A program made the position numbers and the translations under genes. Below the pieces are notes generated by a model. It had not been told where the DNA came from and searched no databases. It saw only the letters and a list, made by a program, of their open reading frames with translations. Shown here one piece after another: positions 19,201 to 20,584 of a DNA stretch of 20,584 bases (position 1 is the first letter of the stretch; every line of letters starts with the position of its first letter). The DNA is from Apostichopus parvimensis (Eukaryota > Echinodermata > Holothuroidea > Aspidochirotida > Stichopodidae): NCBI GenBank assembly GCA_000934455.1, contig KN885994.1:39639-60222 (forward strand), given 5' to 3'.

Positions 19201-19845
19201 CACGGCTTACAAGGTATTCTTAAAATAGGCCTAAAAAAGCCACCCCACACAAAGTGAAGAAAACCATGGACGAAACCTGGAGAGAAATACTCAAGAAAAC
19301 AAAGAGGCAATAAGGAAACAAAATAAACAAGAGAAAAGCGATCAATCGCATAAAGCGTGTGTGTAGGAAAAAGGCAAGAAAAACTAAGGTAAACAAGTCT
19401 CAGAACTGCTACCTGCACTAGTGTTTGCACAGAAAACATGGAGCAAATGCTGCTCCACCAAAATAGCCTTAAAAACCCTTATAATGAAAAGAAAAGGATA
19501 CTAATCAGGCTGCAAACTACTTCAAAACTCCTCCAAAACAGAGGATGGGAAAAACTCTGATCCTAGGAAAACCGTAAGTTGACGAAATCCGTGTTATCAG
19601 TGTTATAAAGGTTACCAGGACATTCTAGGCATGGTAGAATGAGGGGGCTAAGGTTGAAGGGGGACAGGTAAGCGAGGAACAAAGTAAATTCTGGTACACC
19701 AATTTTGGTTACTTTGTTCGACAATCAAATTTAAGAATGCTTTACAGTTAATAGTTGAAATGACCCACAGACCTACTGAAAGTTGGTGAGTACAGAAAAA
19801 TTAAAAGTCCAGCCACAAACAATCCAATGTAAAGAGGGTCAATTT
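10151..19845 (-). CDS. NEMP1: NEMP family nuclear envelope integral membrane protein, 3' five exons
   Basis: Five minus-strand exons (19773-19845, 14016-14109, 12572-12927, 10760-10927, 10151-10286) join in phase into 274 residues and a TAG stop. In order they give membrane segments (GLFVAGLLIFLYSP; SGVTIGILASLLIIVYIISR; IGAIAFVTGGWSLVVYF; YFVVAGILSFIVCYWYGP; VLYLLGCLLIYCGI), a basic KRKR patch, the family motif KKALEQLREYCNSPQCNAW and an acidic tail ending in Trp. As remembered, human NEMP1 has matching SGMTVGIVASLLII, GGWSFSLYLIQL, SFAVCYKYGPLENERS and LREFCNSPDCSAW blocks in the same order. NEMP proteins sit in the inner nuclear membrane, support envelope stiffness and germ-cell function, and bind Ran and BAF through the nucleoplasmic part. 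The signal peptide and lumenal domain are missing, expected to the right. The NEMP1 versus NEMP2 choice is unresolved, because an invertebrate usually has one copy. Confidence 0.93.
10525..10740. repeat. 71-74-bp tandem repeat, three copies
   Basis: Units start TTTGTTTACTAACCAACTTC at 10525, 10599 and 10670 and carry CTCACTGACAGAAACACACC. A diverged part-copy lies at about 10456-10490. Each unit has a small foldback, ACTTCAT...TGAAGT. It fills the last NEMP intron, ending about 20 bases from the exon at 10760. Confidence 0.9.
10760..10927 (-). CDS. NEMP1: NEMP exon, nucleoplasmic Ran/BAF-binding-type region
   Basis: The acceptor is TCGTTTGACAG; the donor is GAAAG|GTAAAG. It reads KRKRYPSERKQLLSIDEFEQ and then EETKKALEQLREYCNSPQCN and AWKMINKMETPE, matching the vertebrate LLTEEEY...RKALEELREFCNSPDCSAW region. 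In Xenopus NEMP1 the nucleoplasmic part binds Ran-GTP and BAF (known of the family). A Met codon just upstream of the exon is intronic, not a start. Confidence 0.93.
11342..11369. repeat. (ACAT)n microsatellite
   Basis: A run of about six ATAC/ACAT units sits between two minisatellite units. Confidence 0.9.
11606..11613. repeat. left target-site duplication of hAT-like element
   Basis: TTTGTCAA, identical to 12009-12016. The same 8-mer occurs uninterrupted in the related unit near 12156, showing the empty-site state. Confidence 0.85.
11614..12008. mobile_element. hAT-like miniature transposon in the minisatellite
   Basis: The 395-bp element is bounded by a perfect 8-bp duplication TTTGTCAA (11606-11613 and 12009-12016). 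Imperfect inverted ends CAGTGGCAGAGC and CAGTAGCGGAGC (reverse complement of the right end) follow the CAGNG rule of hAT transposons. G/C-rich subterminal hairpins are present, such as CAGGGGGGGC/GCCCCCCCCTG at about 11961-11985. There is no transposase frame, so it is non-autonomous. Confidence 0.85.
12009..12016. repeat. right target-site duplication of hAT-like element
   Basis: TTTGTCAA, after which the interrupted minisatellite unit resumes with ATGCAACACAATGAG. Confidence 0.85.
12572..12927 (-). CDS. NEMP1: NEMP exon, membrane core
   Basis: The acceptor is CCCCTCTCTGCAG; the donor is TGGTG|GTAAGT. The 118 codons cover several membrane helices and the signature CYWYGPIQNDRT, then a basic loop (FLRRKGIVK) and PRLRWW. 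The phase (0 in, two bases out) fits both neighbours. Confidence 0.94.
12928..14015. other. NEMP intron
   Basis: AT-rich intron between two confident exons. A short G/C-rich patch at 13110-13205 could be an old repeat fragment; otherwise nothing is seen. Confidence 0.6.
14016..14109 (-). CDS. NEMP1: NEMP exon, second transmembrane helix
   Basis: The acceptor CTTCTTCTTCACAG and the donor CCTAAG|GTGAGT are both strong. It encodes SVYFHYSSGVTIGILASLLI and then IVYIISRFIPK, the most conserved block of the family. Its first base completes an Arg codon begun in the exon at 19773. The 5.7-kb intron between them contains the DIRS-type element. Confidence 0.93.
14572..14631 (+). repeat. left inverted terminal repeat of DIRS-type element
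   Basis: The 28 bases at 14604-14631 are the reverse complement of 19598-19625 with one mismatch (core GAATGTCCTGGTAACC). Further out, GCTTACC at 14572-14578 mirrors GGTAAGC at 19667-19673. Between them the two ends differ by insertions, including a GAATGAATGAATG run on the left. Confidence 0.8.
14632..14870 (-). other. 3' non-coding region of DIRS element
   Basis: It has G/C homopolymers (C-run at 14751-14761) and a foldback CGTAGAG/CTCTACG at 14823-14850 enclosing GTGGGGGGG. In intact DIRS elements an internal complementary region matching the outer ends lies here. I could not confirm such a match by eye. Confidence 0.4.
14870..15489 (-). pseudogene. DIRS tyrosine recombinase, N-terminal part only
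   Basis: After the connecting region (MIGQVLRKIRYSRARVILIA, RVTLNPDIKGLQLVAWKLSG) the minus strand has HMVNFLRSLFEEGKQVSTIK and, after a frameshift near 15125, RSAITAIHRCFADGS. This is the SAM-like N-terminal domain of tyrosine recombinases. A degenerate VLQALTKSLYEPMASASLT follows near 14930-14985. The catalytic Arg...His-x-x-Arg...Tyr part is absent before the left terminus. Confidence 0.6.
15490..16051 (-). pseudogene. DIRS RNase H remnant and connecting region
   Basis: The minus-strand frame 16051-15641 has the typical post-RT stretch (MWLRALGLMTRMVDVVRL). Pieces of the RNase H core then appear in shifting frames: an INILEMLAV-like block, FTDNTT, and LCRLAWEV. The frame 15711 onward has MLRASHIAGKLNVMADALST, the DIRS/Ty3-type RNase H end. 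The following ILGRPMVDLFAMAENAK and HIDAMSFPWDCLETYAF belong to the connecting region. At least three frame changes occur. Confidence 0.8.
16157..16854 (-). pseudogene. DIRS reverse transcriptase remnant
   Basis: Two overlapping frames, 16854-16312 and 16408-16157, meet at a frameshift near 16400. The first carries WVLETISQGYQIEFTSSPPS, LLAKRAIVEV, LKPLNKNF, PKHFRMETLNSSLPLLRKG and LQDTCLHIPMH. The second carries ALPFGLSTAPRVFTRV and the catalytic YLDDWLI at 16280-16291. The segment between the LLAKRAI block and LKPLN is shorter than in intact relatives. In motif A the expected D-L-x-D reads V-L-Q-D, so one catalytic Asp seems lost. The family is confident; activity is not expected. Confidence 0.88.
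17150..17893 (-). pseudogene. degenerate gag-like C-terminal region of DIRS element
   Basis: Frames are broken (open pieces 17893-17693, 17615-17304 and others) between ORF1 and the reverse transcriptase. Minus-strand pieces include VTNFQKPLSEKIRGATGRHG and, near 17190, LALSSLGDDLFTGSF. A helical gag-like segment ending in a similar G-D-LF motif is what I expect of this part of DIRS elements (from memory). Stops and frameshifts mean it makes no intact protein. Confidence 0.45.
18167..18808 (-). CDS. DIRS-element ORF1 (gag-like), basic N-terminal part
   Basis: A 213-codon open frame: an acidic Glu-rich start, then Lys/Arg/Glu-rich sequence (EKRERKREKERKRKS, from the CT-rich tract at 18706-18752), then Arg-Ser dipeptides (SRSRSRDRERELRR and WDRSRSRSQS). 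Such basic, low-complexity N-termini are typical of gag-like nucleic-acid-binding proteins in DIRS elements, but there is no diagnostic fold, so the call rests on position upstream of the reverse transcriptase. The Met at 18808 may not be the original start. Confidence 0.55.
   Translation of the reverse strand: MGEEEKGEVEESGQERAEEEIEKRERKREKERKRKSAAYGPGDVRSNFYQGKRQRKGEGSGKEKLSQKGVWHGLPGEYIPASSQWSTPTERQVPRAPESPVWVPSGTHEREPAGGGSLHQSRSRSRDRERELRRSSAGIPDRDSKGRETARRPARWDRSRSRSQSPRRGTTVGGDGHPPRINHLTPLTVIGGQRGDTGPRSKDMRKSQRGWHN
18809..19597 (-). other. 5' non-coding region of DIRS element
   Basis: Sequence between the right terminal repeat and ORF1. It has a G-run at 18910-18925. A minus-strand frame at 19439-19146 is hydrophobic and Phe-rich with no family resemblance; I do not call it a gene. 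Confidence 0.4.
19598..19673 (-). repeat. right inverted terminal repeat of DIRS-type element
   Basis: It contains the partner of the left repeat (core GGTTACCAGGACATTC, 19610-19625) and ends in GGTAAGC at 19667-19673. The spacing between inner and outer blocks is longer than on the left (76 against 60 bases overall). Confidence 0.8.
19773..19845 (-). CDS. NEMP1: NEMP exon, first visible transmembrane helix
   Basis: On the minus strand the acceptor is CTCCTCTTTTCAG and the donor is AGTAG|GTCTGT. It encodes IDPLYIGLFVAGLLIFLYSP followed by TFS, matching the FDPKLFLVFLLGLMLFFCG-type helix of vertebrate NEMP1. It opens with two bases of a split codon, so the previous exon must end leaving one base. 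I found no such exon to the right within the window. Confidence 0.85.
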
Positions 19846-20584
19846 CTGAAAAGAGGAGAAAAAAAGAGCGTTCATTTATCTTTAGAGATACTAAACCATT
19901 AATTGGTGAATGTGTACCTAACACTAAACTATTTATGTTACAAATGCATTCATTTGACAATGTGATGTGAGTCACATAAAAGAAACAAACATTTTCTAAA
20001 GCTCTCAGATTTGGACAAATAGACAAAGTTGAGTCAAAAAATGTCAACTCCACTATTTAGCAAATAGCAAATAGAACCCTAAGATACTACACAGGGCCAG
20101 ATATGAATAATGAAGGTATTTTCTAAAATATGGGAATAATCGCAGATTAAGGAAAGATCTTTTCAGAGTTTTTCAAAAAATGCTTTTTAATATTACAGGA
20201 AGTCATTTCATATTTTCTGAATGTTTCCTTTCTCCTGCTGAGGTGGAGTACAACTTACAATGACAAGAGAAATAAATGGCCTTGAAACAAAAGTAGGCAC
20301 AGATGAACGGAAAATGAAATGCTTGTACCAATCTTCCATGCTGCAGATGTATTTCTCAGGCCGAATGAGCTGAAGACCATGCACAAGCCATTGAAACTTG
20401 AACTTACCCCTTAGTTTGCCATGCAGTTTCAACTTACTGTACCCCTAAGTTTACCATGCAATTAAACTGGGTACACGTTGTCAGTCCGACACGTTTTCAG
20501 TCCGAAAATAAAATACACGTTCTCAGTCCGAAAAAACGAGTTTTCAGTCCGACACGTTTTCAGTCCGAAAATAAAATACACGTT
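19846..20584. other. NEMP intron or upstream DNA with tandem repeats at the edge
   Basis: No exon with the required phase was found. A ~31-bp block (AACTTAC...CCATGCA) is duplicated at 20400-20461. Confidence 0.45.
20482..20584. repeat. 63-bp tandem repeat with CAGTCCGA motif, runs off the edge
   Basis: CAGTCCGA occurs at 20482, 20498, 20524, 20545 and 20561, so the 63-bp period contains three unequal sub-units. The block GACACGTTTTCAGTCCGAAA starts at 20488 and again at 20551. Confidence 0.9.

Larger units (their letters stand above)
14572..19673 (-). mobile_element. decayed DIRS-type tyrosine-recombinase retrotransposon
   Basis: A roughly 5.1-kb, GC-richer block lies in a NEMP intron on the same strand as the gene. 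Reading the minus strand, the order is: basic RS-rich gag-like frame, degenerate gag-like region, reverse transcriptase (ALPFGLSTAPRVFTRV and YLDDWLI), RNase H (ASHIAGKLNVMADALS), the DIRS connecting region (FPWLCMIGQVLRKIRYSRAR), then the start of a tyrosine recombinase. The ends are inverted repeats, not LTRs, and no target duplication is seen, as is usual for DIRS elements. Frameshifts and stops break most domains, so it is a dead copy. Typical elements are 5-6 kb. Confidence 0.88.

Noticed and set aside
19146..19439. Hydrophobic minus-strand frame in the 5' region of the DIRS element
   Set aside because: Phe/Leu-rich composition from pyrimidine-rich DNA, no family motif, and non-coding position in this element class.
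20208..20432. Minus-strand open frame ending near a good donor (GTCATT|GTAAGT), a candidate upstream NEMP exon
   Set aside because: The next exon needs one leftover base; in the frame that leaves one base here the junction makes a TAA stop. The encoded residues do not resemble the NEMP lumenal domain.

Overview
This is genomic DNA of a multicellular animal, most likely a marine invertebrate. Both genes are split into short exons with GT-AG introns and matching phases, there are no bacterial-style operons, and the non-coding DNA is AT-rich with many tandem repeats and small transposons. A DIRS-type retroelement and a SINE-like tail ending in an AAGCGCT box and ATTATT repeats fit a marine deuterostome or lophotrochozoan. 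The species cannot be fixed from the sequence.

Layout. Positions 854-5226 (+) hold the last five exons of a gene I cannot name. They encode 280 residues of a helical, HEAT/ARM-like protein with a polar coiled-coil tail. Positions 5227-10150 lie between two genes that point tail to tail, and carry a 749-bp element flanked by TTAA plus small repeats. Positions 10151-19845 (-) hold the last five exons of a NEMP1/TMEM194-family inner nuclear membrane protein: the membrane domain, the Ran/BAF-binding-type region and the C-terminus. Its 5' exons, for the signal peptide and lumenal domain, lie beyond the right edge or were not found in the last 740 bases.

The NEMP introns are crowded. One holds a 14-unit, roughly 48-bp minisatellite split by a 395-bp hAT-like miniature element with perfect 8-bp target duplications. 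Another contains a roughly 5.1-kb, GC-richer, decayed DIRS-type tyrosine-recombinase retrotransposon on the same strand as the gene (gag-like, reverse transcriptase, RNase H, truncated recombinase) with inverted termini. A third intron has a 71-74-bp triplicated repeat. The far right edge runs into a 63-bp tandem repeat.

The two genes show no functional link beyond being neighbours. The mobile elements are best read as intron and intergenic passengers. I saw no tRNA, rRNA or CRISPR.
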